Assembly: GCA_050486265.1 (NCBI GenBank) | Contig: JBJHCY010000003.1 | Coordinates: 62,001 to 126,000 of the forward strand | Direction: 5' to 3' | DNA from: SLFH01 sp050486265 | GTDB taxonomy: Bacteria; Planctomycetota; Phycisphaerae; Phycisphaerales; UBA1924 | Length of the DNA stretch: 64,000 nucleotides | In this document: positions 27,101 through 34,837 of the stretch, one piece after another | Layout: every line of letters begins with the position of its first letter | Numbering within the stretch: position 1 is the first letter of the stretch | Translations under genes and position numbers: made by a program | Notes under the pieces: generated by a model | What the model saw: the letters and a program-made list of their open reading frames with translations, nothing else | Databases searched by the model: none | Told to the model about the DNA's origin: nothing

Positions 27101-28138
27101 CTATGGGTTGCCGACGGTGACCACCAGCAGGCGGGCGAGGTTCTCGCAGCGAGCCTTGCCCGACCAGGCGCGGGGGATCACCAGCGTCGCGCCGACATAG
27201 TGGATCTCTCCGTCGAGCTCGATCCCGCCGTCGAGCACCATCACCACCAGGCACCGCCCGCCCTTGAACTCGATCGTCTGGTCGGGGTCCAGGACGACCC
27301 GCTCGACGCTGAATTGCTCGGTGTCGCAGAGAACGCCCCGCCTCTCGCCCTTGCCGAGGCTGGTCGCCTCGGGGGCCGGGCCGAAGTCGATGCAGGCCAT
27401 CGACTCTTCGATATGCAGCTCCCGCCCCTCGCGACCGTACTCCTTCGCCCAGTCGTAGACCCTGAAGGTCGTGTCGCTGGGGGTCTGAATCTCCGCGACC
27501 AGCACGCCCGCCCCCAGCGCGTGGACCGTTCCGCTGGGCAGGAGGTGCATGTCGCCCGGCTTGGCGGGGACTTCCTGCAGCGCCGCGGGGACGGAGTCCG
27601 CCTCGTCGACGGGATCGCTGCCGGTCTTGGCGGCCAGCTCGACGCGGCGTCGGAACTCGTCTGCGTCGATCCCCTCCCTCACCCCTCTGTAGATCACCGG
27701 CTTGGCGCCGCCATCGAGCGGGTCGGCCCGCAGCACGAACCAGCACTCGGTCTTCAGGCGGGCCTCGGGGTGCTTCTCGGCGTACTCGGGCGAGGGATGA
27801 ACCTGCACGCTGAGGTGCTCGCGCGCGTCGAGGTACTTCACCAGGAGCGGAAACCGTCCGTCCAGCAGGCGTTTGCTGTGGATCAGATCGTCGCCCCAGA
27901 GCTCGATCGCATCGCGGATGGTCTTGCCTTCCAACGGCCCGCCGAGGATCTTGGAGACCGCCTCGCCCCCGCCGCCCCCGGACGGAGAGGTGGAATCGAG
28001 GTCGGCGAGCTCCCAAGACTCGCCGACGGTGTCGCCGGGGGCGACCTGTTTCTCGAACTCGCGCAGACGGTCACCCCCCCAAACCTTCTCCTTCAAGATC
28101 GGCTCGAGCAGGATCGGAAGAGGAGGGTGTCCGGGCAA
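27101..28138 (-). CDS. manA: Class I mannose-6-phosphate isomerase
   Basis: A 345-residue zinc enzyme interconverting fructose-6-phosphate and mannose-6-phosphate. Zinc ligands are visible in SVQVHPSPEYA (Gln and His), KTECWFVL (Glu) and LPSGTVHALGAG (His), with LEPILKEKVWGG at the N-terminus typical of the short (Bacillus-type) class. The C-terminal cupin is complete. A TTG at 28138 is the only start that keeps the LPILLEPILKEKVWGG beginning. It lies 14 bp after the FabZ-like gene in an operon. With the mannose-1-phosphate guanylyltransferase at the right edge it covers two steps of GDP-mannose supply. Confidence 0.92.
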   Translation of the reverse strand: MPGHPPLPILLEPILKEKVWGGDRLREFEKQVAPGDTVGESWELADLDSTSPSGGGGGEAVSKILGGPLEGKTIRDAIELWGDDLIHSKRLLDGRFPLLVKYLDAREHLSVQVHPSPEYAEKHPEARLKTECWFVLRADPLDGGAKPVIYRGVREGIDADEFRRRVELAAKTGSDPVDEADSVPAALQEVPAKPGDMHLLPSGTVHALGAGVLVAEIQTPSDTTFRVYDWAKEYGREGRELHIEESMACIDFGPAPEATSLGKGERRGVLCDTEQFSVERVVLDPDQTIEFKGGRCLVVMVLDGGIELDGEIHYVGATLVIPRAWSGKARCENLARLLVVTVGNP

Positions 28139-28152
28139 CGGGTGCTCCCGGC

Positions 28153-28659
28153 TTACTGGTCTTCGGCCGCGAGTTCCATCCCGCGGATGCGCGCGTCGAA
28201 GGCGATGCGTTCGCCGTTGACGAGGCCCTGCAGGTCGCAGACAAACTGACGCCGGCCGAACTTCACATCGCGGCAGAGGATGAAGAGGTCGTCGCCGGGC
28301 TGGACCATCGACCGGAACGAGCAGTGCTCGATGCGGAGGAAGGCCGCGAGCTTGGGGTAGGGCTTGCGCCGGTTGAAGAGGTAGCAGGCCATCTGCGCCC
28401 CCGTCTCGACCTGGAGGACGCCGGGGAACATGGGCTTGCCCGGGTAGTGGCCCTTGACCCAGAACTCATCATCGCGGACAACCTTGAGGGCGACCCCCGA
28501 GCTGAGGTCCTCGGACTCCCAGACGATGTGGTCCAGCAGGGACATCTCGCCGCGGTGGGGGTTGTACCCCTCGATGTGCTCGCGCCCGTACAAACGGGCG
28601 CCGAGGTCGACCGTGGCGAGGTCAACGAGAAGCTTCGACTCGACCAGTTGATCGCTCAT
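28153..28659 (-). CDS. FabZ-like 3-hydroxyacyl-ACP dehydratase (hot-dog fold)
   Basis: A 168-residue single hot-dog protein. GHYPGKPMFPGVLQVETGAQMACYL corresponds to the FabZ active-site GHFPxxPxxPGVLxxEAxAQ with catalytic His and Glu. The C-terminus CSFRSMVQPGDDLFILCRDVKFGRRQFVCDLQGLVNGERIAFDARIRGME also fits FabZ. It is a little longer than FabZ (about 145-155 residues), and the N-terminal 45 residues (ARLYGREHIEGYNPHRGEMSLLDHIVW) match the variant found with LpxC or in planctomycetes. Its operon partners are the histone H1-like gene 29 bp upstream and manA downstream, not fab or lpx genes, so a specialised dehydratase or thioesterase role is possible. Confidence 0.85.
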   Translation of the reverse strand: MSDQLVESKLLVDLATVDLGARLYGREHIEGYNPHRGEMSLLDHIVWESEDLSSGVALKVVRDDEFWVKGHYPGKPMFPGVLQVETGAQMACYLFNRRKPYPKLAAFLRIEHCSFRSMVQPGDDLFILCRDVKFGRRQFVCDLQGLVNGERIAFDARIRGMELAAEDQ

Positions 28660-28688
28660 GGCTGCGCCAGACCGCGACGCTGTTGGCG

Positions 28689-28871
28689 TCAGCGCGACTC
28701 CTCTGTCTTGCGCAGATCCAGAATCTGCTGACGGATCTCCTGGGCCATCGACTTGATGTCCTGCATCGCCTGACGCACGCGGGTTCCCGCGGCTTTGTTG
28801 CCGCCCTCGGCCTTGGCGATGTCCTCGTCGAGGGACGCGACGATGTCCTTGAGTCGGTCAAATGCTTCCAC
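28689..28871 (-). CDS. Small histone H1-like DNA-binding protein (Hc1 N-terminal type)
   Basis: A 60-residue, Lys/Arg- and Asp-containing helical protein. The stretch GNKAAGTRVRQAMQDIKSMAQEIRQQI closely resembles the N-terminal domain of chlamydial histone H1-like Hc1 (family known from Chlamydiae and Planctomycetes), which helps compact the nucleoid; the Lys/Ala-rich tail of Hc1 is absent here. The GTG start at 28871 is preceded by GGAAGGGTGA. It is first in an operon with the FabZ-like and manA genes. Assignment rests on recognised sequence resemblance only; a generic coiled-coil protein is the alternative. Confidence 0.7.
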   Translation of the reverse strand: MEAFDRLKDIVASLDEDIAKAEGGNKAAGTRVRQAMQDIKSMAQEIRQQILDLRKTEESR

Positions 28872-29070
28872 GGCTCACCCTTCCGTTCCGCCCAGGAGGG
28901 CCGGTCTGCTCCAGTGGTGTCTCGAAGACGCGTCGGTCCGGTGGCCCGGGCCTGAAGCCCCGCGTCGGCGAGGGCCGCCACTCTGGCGACCGCCGCTAGT
29001 CTAGCCGGAAAACCCGCCCCGGCGACGCCGGGGGCCGTCCCGGGCCCGGCCTTGCGGGTCTCTAGGGTGT

Positions 29071-30219
29071 TTACCCCGCCTTGCGCCCAAACAGGTCCAC
29101 GAGGCGCTCCAGCCGCTCGATCGCGGCCCGCACATACACCGGGTGCCCCTCGCGGGCGAGGAACACGGGCACGCTGGCGGCGGTGAGCAGCCGCCGGATG
29201 TCCGCAAGCTCGTGGTCTCGGGCGTCGTCGACGGGCAGGCCGTGGAGTTTGCGGGCTTCCGCCATCGCCTCGACCGGGCTGACCCCGCCGAGCTTGTCTT
29301 CGTGGCCCCAGAAGAGCCGCTCGAAATAGACCGCGTCCTCGACCCAGTGCCCGGGGTGGACCAAGCCAAGGTCGATCAGGGCCCATCGGCCCCCGTTCTC
29401 GCGGCGCATCGCGTTGCCCGGGTGAAGGTCGCCGTGGCACCAACCGTTCATCGGGCGGGCCCACCAGCGTTCCAGCACGCCGTGCAGGCGGCCTTCAAGC
29501 CGGTCGAGCGTGCGGGCCCAGCGGTCGGGCTCGGCGATGCCGCAGTCGTACACACGCTCGCGGCTCTTGCGGATCAGCTTGGACCACTGGCAGTACTCGG
29601 GGCGTCCGGGGCCGCAGCCGATGAGCTGGGCGGCCTTCTGAAACTCCGCCGCCGCCTCCATCACCGACCGGATCGAATCGGCGCACAGATCACGCGAGAC
29701 CGGCCTGCCCTCGAACCGCTCGACGATCAGCCACGCCATGTCGTACGAGCCGACCTCCAGGCCCGAAGCGACGACGCGCGGGGTCGGCAGCGAACGGGAG
29801 GCCTCGGAGTCCCAGTCGGTTTCGCCCACGGTTCCGAGCCTTGTTGTCCACGAATACTCGCGGGCGCCGACGGGGACCTTTACCATCACGCGGATCGACT
29901 CGCCATCGGCCCGCTTCCAGGTGGAGAAGCCTGTGGCGGCGCCGCCGCGCTGCCAGGTCGAGCGGAACCACTCGATCTCGCCGAGCCTGCCCTCGCACGC
30001 GTCTCTGAGCACGGGGCCGAGCGAGGCCCCGAGCGAGAGTGTGTCTTCGTCCTCGGTCGGCGGCTTTGGTGATTGATGTGTGAGGATGCGGTGCGGGGGT
30101 GAGGGGGTCGTCGGCGGCCTGTCCGGCGGGGTGGAGACACCCTCTCTTCCGGGCCCTGTCTGAACACGCTCCGCCGACCAGCTTGTGGTCGGCACGCTGC
30201 GCAAGGGGCGATCCGCCAT
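29071..30219 (-). CDS. Aminoglycoside phosphotransferase-fold kinase (substrate unknown)
   Basis: A 382-residue protein of the APH/choline kinase fold. MNGWCHGDLHPGNAMRR holds the Brenner motif HxDxxxxN with catalytic Asp, and WALIDLGLVHPGHWVED the metal-binding Asp. The N-lobe has VMVKVPVGAREYSWTTR with a candidate ATP-contact Lys. The first 65 residues are low-complexity and Pro/Thr-rich (PPDRPPTTPSPPH). AGGAGGTGA shortly before ATG 30219 makes the start firm. It is the last of three genes after a HAD phosphatase and ksgA. Small-molecule or protein phosphorylation is likely; true aminoglycoside resistance is not implied. A second member of the fold is at 43862-44938. Confidence 0.83.
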   Translation of the reverse strand: MADRPLRSVPTTSWSAERVQTGPGREGVSTPPDRPPTTPSPPHRILTHQSPKPPTEDEDTLSLGASLGPVLRDACEGRLGEIEWFRSTWQRGGAATGFSTWKRADGESIRVMVKVPVGAREYSWTTRLGTVGETDWDSEASRSLPTPRVVASGLEVGSYDMAWLIVERFEGRPVSRDLCADSIRSVMEAAAEFQKAAQLIGCGPGRPEYCQWSKLIRKSRERVYDCGIAEPDRWARTLDRLEGRLHGVLERWWARPMNGWCHGDLHPGNAMRRENGGRWALIDLGLVHPGHWVEDAVYFERLFWGHEDKLGGVSPVEAMAEARKLHGLPVDDARDHELADIRRLLTAASVPVFLAREGHPVYVRAAIERLERLVDLFGRKAG

Positions 30220-30262
30220 GCCGGCCTCACCTCCTTTCGGATTCGGCCAACACCACAGTGTA

Positions 30263-31078
30263 CTACGACGCTCGCGTCCGCAAAAGCCCCACAATCTGGG
30301 CGGGAGTGAGCGATTCGACGCGCGCGCCCGGATCAACGCCGTCCGGAAACGGAAAATTCCGTCCGAGAACGCTCCCGAGCTGCTTCCTGCGCGACGAAAA
30401 CAACCGCTTTGATAGCGCCGCGAGGCCCTGAAGATCGTCGCAAAGCGGTTGCTCGAGCCTGTCGATTTGCACCATCGCGCTGGTCACCTCCGGCCTCGGC
30501 CAGAAACACGAGGGCGGCAGGTTCGCGATGATCCGTACTTGTGCGCACGCCCCCGCCACAACACTGATCGGCCCGTACGCCTTGGAGGCGTGCGGCGCAG
30601 CCAGCCGCTCGGCGACCTCACGCTGGATCGTCACGCACATCCGCCTGCAGTTCGGATGATCGACGAGCAGCGTCATCATCAGCGGCGTCGCGGCGCCGTA
30701 GGGCAGATTCGCGACCAATGAAAACTCGCGATCGCCGACCACGCCCGCGATCTCATGCGAGAGCTCGGACTTCTTCGCCAGGCAGTCGCCCTCGATCAGC
30801 GTGAAGCGCGGGTTGCCGCCGAGGCGTTCGCGCAGCAGTTCGCACAGCCCGCGGTCGAGCTCCGACGCGATGACCTCCGCGCCGCGGTCGAGCAGTTCTT
30901 CCGTCAGTGTGCCGGTGCCCGGGCCGACCTCGAGCACGAGCGAGCCGGGGCCGATCTCCGACGCGTCGGCGAGCTTGCGCAGGAGGTTCTGGTCGATCAG
31001 GAAGTTCTGGCCGAAGCTCTTTCGCGGGGCGAAGCCGCGCGATTCGAGCAAGGCTCTGATCTCTGCGAGCGTCTGCAC
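30263..31078 (-). CDS. ksgA: 16S rRNA dimethyladenosine transferase
   Basis: A 271-residue SAM-dependent enzyme that dimethylates two adjacent adenosines in the 3' terminal hairpin of 16S rRNA during small-subunit assembly. Seen: FAPRKSFGQNFLID (family N-terminal signature), LEVGPGTGTLTEELL (SAM site), ASELDRGL, ANLPYGAATPLMM (motif IV NLPY, slightly variant) and CFWPRPEVTSAMVQI. Length fits the family. GTG 31078 directly precedes the conserved start and lies 4 bp from the HAD gene stop, so the two are coupled. Confidence 0.94.
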   Translation of the reverse strand: MQTLAEIRALLESRGFAPRKSFGQNFLIDQNLLRKLADASEIGPGSLVLEVGPGTGTLTEELLDRGAEVIASELDRGLCELLRERLGGNPRFTLIEGDCLAKKSELSHEIAGVVGDREFSLVANLPYGAATPLMMTLLVDHPNCRRMCVTIQREVAERLAAPHASKAYGPISVVAGACAQVRIIANLPPSCFWPRPEVTSAMVQIDRLEQPLCDDLQGLAALSKRLFSSRRKQLGSVLGRNFPFPDGVDPGARVESLTPAQIVGLLRTRAS

Positions 31079-31082
31079 CGGT

Positions 31083-31967
31083 TCACCACTCGCCCGCGAG
31101 GATGCGGTCGATCGCGTGCGCCACGCCGTCCTCTTCGTTGCTGAGCGTCGACCGGTCGGCGACGGCTTGGACCTCGGGTCGTGCGTTGGCCATCGCGACG
31201 CCGAGCGCCGCGGCCTTGACCATCTCGATGTCGTTGACCTGGTCGCCGATCGCGGCGATCCGCCCGGTGTCGATGCCGTGCGACTTGGCCAGGTGCTCGA
31301 GGGCGCTCCATTTGTTGACGCCGCTGTCGCACATCTCGATGACATCGTATGTCGCGCCGGCGGGCAGCCCGACATGATCTGGGTCGAACACGCCCTGGAA
31401 GTGCTGGATGGTGAAGCTGCCCGCGAAGCGCTGCGTGAGGCCCGTCTTGATCGGCGCGAAGTCGGCGCTCATCCCCGCGACGCCGAAGCGGACGGTGTGC
31501 TCGGGGTGTTCGTCTTCGTCGAGGCGCTGCGCGTAGCGGACGCTGACGCCGGTGTGGTTGAACCACCATTCGTTGCATTGGCCGATGGGGTGGTTCTGCT
31601 CGCCGCGCACGACGAGGTAGTCGTACCCGGTCTCGGTCGCGTCCTTGAGCACGAGCACCGCGTACCCGTGCGAGAGCAACAGGTCGGTCGCGGGGTGCAG
31701 GAGGTCCGGGCGCAGCGAGAAGCGGTGGATCGTCCGCCCGTCGCCCGCGTCGGCGATGATCGCCCCGCCTGCGGTGACGATCGGGGACCGCTGGCCCACG
31801 GCGACCGCCGTCGAGAGCGTCTCGCGCGTCCCCCGCCCGGTGCAGAGCGTCACCTCGAGCCCCGCCTTGCGGGCCCTGTCGAGAGCCCTGAGGTTGGCGC
31901 GGCTGACCCTGCCGCGAGGGTCGAGGAGCGTGCCGTCGAGATCGATCGCGAGGAGGTCGTAACGCAT
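31083..31967 (-). CDS. Cof-type HAD-superfamily sugar-phosphate phosphatase
   Basis: A 294-residue HAD hydrolase of the IIB (Cof) type. Motif I is DLLAIDLDGTLLD, motif II TLCTGRGTRET, motif III the Lys in NKWSALEHLAKSHG, motif IV IAAIGDQVNDIEMVKAA; a C2-type cap lies between. Such enzymes dephosphorylate sugar phosphates, flavin precursors or pyridoxal phosphate. ATG 31967 begins right at motif I; an open extension to 32102 would run through the AT-rich palindrome and is rejected. It is first in an operon with ksgA and a phosphotransferase-fold gene and divergent from the ATPase at 32126. Confidence 0.9.
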   Translation of the reverse strand: MRYDLLAIDLDGTLLDPRGRVSRANLRALDRARKAGLEVTLCTGRGTRETLSTAVAVGQRSPIVTAGGAIIADAGDGRTIHRFSLRPDLLHPATDLLLSHGYAVLVLKDATETGYDYLVVRGEQNHPIGQCNEWWFNHTGVSVRYAQRLDEDEHPEHTVRFGVAGMSADFAPIKTGLTQRFAGSFTIQHFQGVFDPDHVGLPAGATYDVIEMCDSGVNKWSALEHLAKSHGIDTGRIAAIGDQVNDIEMVKAAALGVAMANARPEVQAVADRSTLSNEEDGVAHAIDRILAGEW

Positions 31968-32066
31968 GGGGGTTCGATGGTAGGGGGCGGGCGCGTCGGC
32001 TGATCGCAGGGGATTGCGAGACAAGTCCAATAATAAACATGTTTTCGTCGATCTAGGCCGATGTGT

Positions 32067-32103
32067 CATGACAAATTCAAAATCAGATTTTGAATTTGTC
32101 ATG
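32067..32103. promoter_or_regulatory. 37-bp perfect AT-rich palindrome between divergent genes
   Basis: CATGACAAATTCAAAATC (32067-32084), one base, then its exact reverse complement (32086-32103). It is strongly AT-rich in an otherwise very GC-rich window. It lies 22 bp before the ATPase ATG (32126) and 99 bp from the HAD start. It could be an operator for one or both genes, a bidirectional terminator-like hairpin or a target/attachment sequence of an acquired gene. Confidence 0.85.
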
Positions 32104-32125
32104 GTTCCGGGCGATACACTCCGCC

Positions 32126-33292
32126 ATGATCGACCGCGATCTGGCTCCCAGAATTGTCCGCGCCGCCGAATCCTTTCCGGCGGTGACGCTGACGGGCCCG
32201 CGCCAGAGCGGCAAGTCGACCCTCTGCCGTGCGCTCTTCCCCGAGCACCCCTATGCCAACCTGGAAGCCCCGGATGTGCGGGAGTTCGCGCTGTCGGATC
32301 CGCGCGGGTTTCTGGCGCAGTTCCCGCGAGGGGCGATCCTCGACGAGGTGCAGCGGACGCCGGAGCTGGCGTCGTACCTCCAGCCCCTGATCGATGACGA
32401 CCCGGCGCCGGGCAGGTGGATCCTCACCGGCTCGCAGAACTTCGCGCTGCTCGAATCGGTGAGCCAGTCGCTGGCGGGGCGTTCGGCGGTGCTGCATCTC
32501 CTGACGCTGAGCTTGCCCGAGATCGAGCGGTTCCCGGGCCCGCCTCAGACGCTGGACGAGCTCTTGTTCTCCGGCGGGTATCCGCGGATCTACGACCGCC
32601 AGATCCCGGCTTCGGACTGGCTCTCCTCGTACGCGGCGACCTACATCGAACGCGATGTGCGCACGATCTCGAATGTCGGCGATCTGACGGCGTTTAGGCG
32701 TTTCGTCGAGCTCTGCGCCGGACGGACGGCCCAGCTCCTCAACTACTCGCAGCTCGCGGCCGACAGCGGCGTCAGCCAGCCGACCGCCAAATCGTGGGTC
32801 TCGATCCTCGAAGCGAGCTTCATCCTCTTCCGCCTGCCGGCGTGGAGCGGGAACATCCGCAAGCGCCTCGTCAAGATGCCCAAGCTGCACTTCTACGACA
32901 CGGGGCTGGTCTGCCACCTGCTGGGCGTCCGCTCGGCACAGGAGCTGCGGACCCATCCCCTGCGGGGCCCGATCTTCGAGACATGGGTCGCGTCGGAGGC
33001 CGCCAAGCACCGCCTGAACGCCGGCGAGCGGGGCGGCATGCACCACTACCGCGACCAGACCGGGGCCGAGGCCGACCTGTTGGTGGATCGTTCCGGGGGG
33101 CGCCGGCGCGTGGTCGAGGCCAAGGCGGGCGCGACGATCGCGAGCGACATGCTCGCCCCGGCAAGACGCGTCGCCGAGTTGTTGGGCAGCGACGAGCCGC
33201 CGCTGATTGTCTATGGCGGCGACGATCGCCAGGAGCGGTCGGGCTGCACGGTCTCGGGGTGGCGGAGGCTGCTTCCCGGCGATGTCCGCTGA
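32126..33292 (+). CDS. AAA ATPase with DUF4143 C-terminal domain
   Basis: A 388-residue protein. The N-terminal AAA_14-type ATPase has Walker A LTGPRQSGKSTL, Walker B AILDEVQRTPEL and sensor ILTGSQNFALLESVSQSLAGR. The C-terminal DUF4143 region has RTAQLLNYSQLAADSGVSQPTAKSWVSILEASFILFRLP (winged-helix-like), then KLHFYDTGLVCHLLG, GPIFETWVASEAAKH and YRDQTGAEADLLVDR...VVEAKAG, the D/E/K pattern of a PD-(D/E)xK nuclease-like fold. Members occur as scattered accessory genes in bacteria and archaea and their function is not established; defence or mobile-element roles have been guessed. It stands alone with a 37-bp palindrome in front, unlike the surrounding housekeeping genes, suggesting acquisition. 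Confidence 0.9.
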   Translation: MIDRDLAPRIVRAAESFPAVTLTGPRQSGKSTLCRALFPEHPYANLEAPDVREFALSDPRGFLAQFPRGAILDEVQRTPELASYLQPLIDDDPAPGRWILTGSQNFALLESVSQSLAGRSAVLHLLTLSLPEIERFPGPPQTLDELLFSGGYPRIYDRQIPASDWLSSYAATYIERDVRTISNVGDLTAFRRFVELCAGRTAQLLNYSQLAADSGVSQPTAKSWVSILEASFILFRLPAWSGNIRKRLVKMPKLHFYDTGLVCHLLGVRSAQELRTHPLRGPIFETWVASEAAKHRLNAGERGGMHHYRDQTGAEADLLVDRSGGRRRVVEAKAGATIASDMLAPARRVAELLGSDEPPLIVYGGDDRQERSGCTVSGWRRLLPGDVR

Positions 33293-33387
33293 GCGGTGCT
33301 CGCGGGGCGCATAGGTCAATACACTGCATTCACGACCGGGCCCAACCAAACCCGCTCCGGGCCGACTTTCCGCAAGCGAGGACCGCC

Positions 33388-34644
33388 ATGACCACCGCCA
33401 CCCACCGCCCCTTCGACGCTCGCACCGACGACATCCTCCGCCAGCTCGTCGAGGGCGGGCAGTACAAGCACCTCCAGACGCTCACCTCGCCGATGGACGC
33501 GATGGTCCGCCTCCGGGGCTCCGACGGCGCCGAGCGCGAGGCGATCTGCCTCTGCTCGAACAACTACCTCGGCCTGGCCAACCACCCCGAGGTCGTCGAG
33601 GCGGGGATCGAGGGCCTGCGGAAGTACGGGGCGGGGACCGCCTCGGTCCGGTTCATCTGCGGGACCTTCGAGCCGCACGAGAAGCTCGAGGAACTGATCG
33701 CTCGCTACATGGGCACGCCCTCGGCGTACACCTTCGTCTCGTGCTGGACGGCCAACGAGGCGCTGTACCCGACCTTCGCCGAGCCGGGCGACATCCTCAT
33801 CAGCGACGAGCTGAACCACGCCTGCATCATCGACGGGATCCGCCTCGCGGCGACCATGAAGAAGGGTGTCCACAAGACGGTGTACAAGCACGCCGACCTC
33901 GACAACCTCGAAGAGAAGCTCAAAGCCGCGCAGAACAACGACGAGGTGACCGGCCAGGCCTGGGTCGTGACCGACGGCGTCTTCTCGATGGAGGGCGACA
34001 TCGCCGACCTGCCCGCCCTCCGCGCCCTCTGCGACAAGTACGACGCGATGCTCGTCGTCGACGACTCGCACGGGCACGGCGTCATGGGCGCGCGAGGTCG
34101 CGGCACCCACGAGCACTTCGGCATGATCGATCATCTCGACGGCCACCACGACAGCACCGACGAAGACGGCCGCGTCGATTACTTCACCGGCACGCTCGGC
34201 AAGGCCCTCGGCGGCGGGGCGGGCGGCTTCATCGCCGGCGACAAGCGGGGGACGGAGCTCATCGTCCAGCGCGGGCGCCCGACGCTGTTCTCCAACGCGC
34301 TGCCGGTCACCGTCGCGTGCAGCGCAGCCAAGGCGATCGAGATCCTGCTCCGCGAGCCCGAGCGCGTGCAGCAGCTCAAGGACAACACGGCCTACGCCCG
34401 CAGACAGATCACCGGCGCGGGCTTCGAGGTCATCGATTCGCCAACGGCCATCTGCCCGATCATCGTCGGCGACACCGCCAAGGCGATCGCCATGAGCAAG
34501 CGCCTGCTCGAACTGGGCGTCTTCGTCATCGGCTTCGGCTACCCCGTCGTGCCCGAAGGCGAGGCGAGGCTCCGCGTACAGATCTCCGCGGCCCACACCA
34601 CCGAGCACATCGATGCGCTGGTCGACGCGCTGAAGAAGCTGTAG
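33388..34644 (+). CDS. kbl: Glycine C-acetyltransferase (2-amino-3-ketobutyrate CoA ligase)
   Basis: A 418-residue PLP enzyme of the alpha-oxoamine synthase family; it cleaves 2-amino-3-ketobutyrate with CoA to glycine and acetyl-CoA in threonine breakdown. Seen: CSNNYLGLANHP, GAGTASVRFICGTFEPHEKLE (typical of Kbl), VTDGVFSMEGDIADLP, VVDDSHGHGVMGARGRGTHEHFG and FTGTLGKALGGGAGGF with the PLP Lys. Between THEHFG and VDYFTGTLGK there is a short insertion (IDHLDGHHDSTDEDGR) that makes it longer than the usual 395-400 residues. No threonine dehydrogenase is adjacent. 8-amino-7-oxononanoate synthase is a less likely alternative. Confidence 0.92.
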   Translation: MTTATHRPFDARTDDILRQLVEGGQYKHLQTLTSPMDAMVRLRGSDGAEREAICLCSNNYLGLANHPEVVEAGIEGLRKYGAGTASVRFICGTFEPHEKLEELIARYMGTPSAYTFVSCWTANEALYPTFAEPGDILISDELNHACIIDGIRLAATMKKGVHKTVYKHADLDNLEEKLKAAQNNDEVTGQAWVVTDGVFSMEGDIADLPALRALCDKYDAMLVVDDSHGHGVMGARGRGTHEHFGMIDHLDGHHDSTDEDGRVDYFTGTLGKALGGGAGGFIAGDKRGTELIVQRGRPTLFSNALPVTVACSAAKAIEILLREPERVQQLKDNTAYARRQITGAGFEVIDSPTAICPIIVGDTAKAIAMSKRLLELGVFVIGFGYPVVPEGEARLRVQISAAHTTEHIDALVDALKKL

Positions 34645-34648
34645 GTTG

Positions 34649-34678
34649 GGCGCGGGGAGCCGGGCGCGGGGCGCAGGG
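34649..34678. repeat. Half copy of intergenic repeat family B
   Basis: GGGCGCGGGG and GGGCGCGGGGCGCAGGG follow each other just after kbl and match the left arm of the element at 57975-58114. The inner CGGCCTTCGGCCG part is absent. Confidence 0.45.
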
Positions 34679-34684
34679 TTGTGG

Positions 34685-34816
34685 CACTGGCGGCTTGCCC
34701 GCCAGTGTTTTGTGTCACAGATGCCACTGCTGCGGAGAGACACTGGCTTGTCCGCCAGTGTTTTCTGTCACAGATGCGTGTGTCGCGGAGAGACACTGGC
34801 GGGCGAGCCGCCAGTG
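34685..34816. repeat. Tandem array of three CACTGGCGG/CCGCCAGTG hairpins (repeat family A)
   Basis: Three units with a period of about 54 bp. Unit 1 has arms at 34685-34693 and 34699-34707; unit 2 (34741-34760) has a shortened left arm; unit 3 has arms at 34794-34802 and 34808-34816. Between hairpins a conserved spacer reads TGTTTT, TGTCACAGATGC and GCGGAGAGA. The array separates the convergent ends of kbl and the GNAT gene, so it may serve as a bidirectional terminator. Single copies are at 36876-36898, 63144-63166 and 63481-63503. Confidence 0.85.
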
Positions 34817-34837
34817 CCACAGGTCCTTTGCCTGCGC

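Noticed and set aside
29017..29033. CCCCGGC-GAC-GCCGGGG hairpin as a terminator
   Set aside because: The 7-bp stem has no T tract on either strand; in such GC-rich DNA short stems are expected by chance.
29071..30219. Antibiotic-resistance aminoglycoside phosphotransferase
   Set aside because: Only the general kinase fold motifs are present; the setting with ksgA and a HAD phosphatase is housekeeping and no mobile element is near.
31968..32102. Upstream extension of the HAD phosphatase to an ATG at 32102
   Set aside because: It would place 45 residues before motif I and translate the AT-rich palindrome; HAD proteins start close to motif I.
34685..34816. Regularly spaced repeats as a possible CRISPR array
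   Set aside because: Only three units; the spacers are themselves similar to one another and no cas genes are near.
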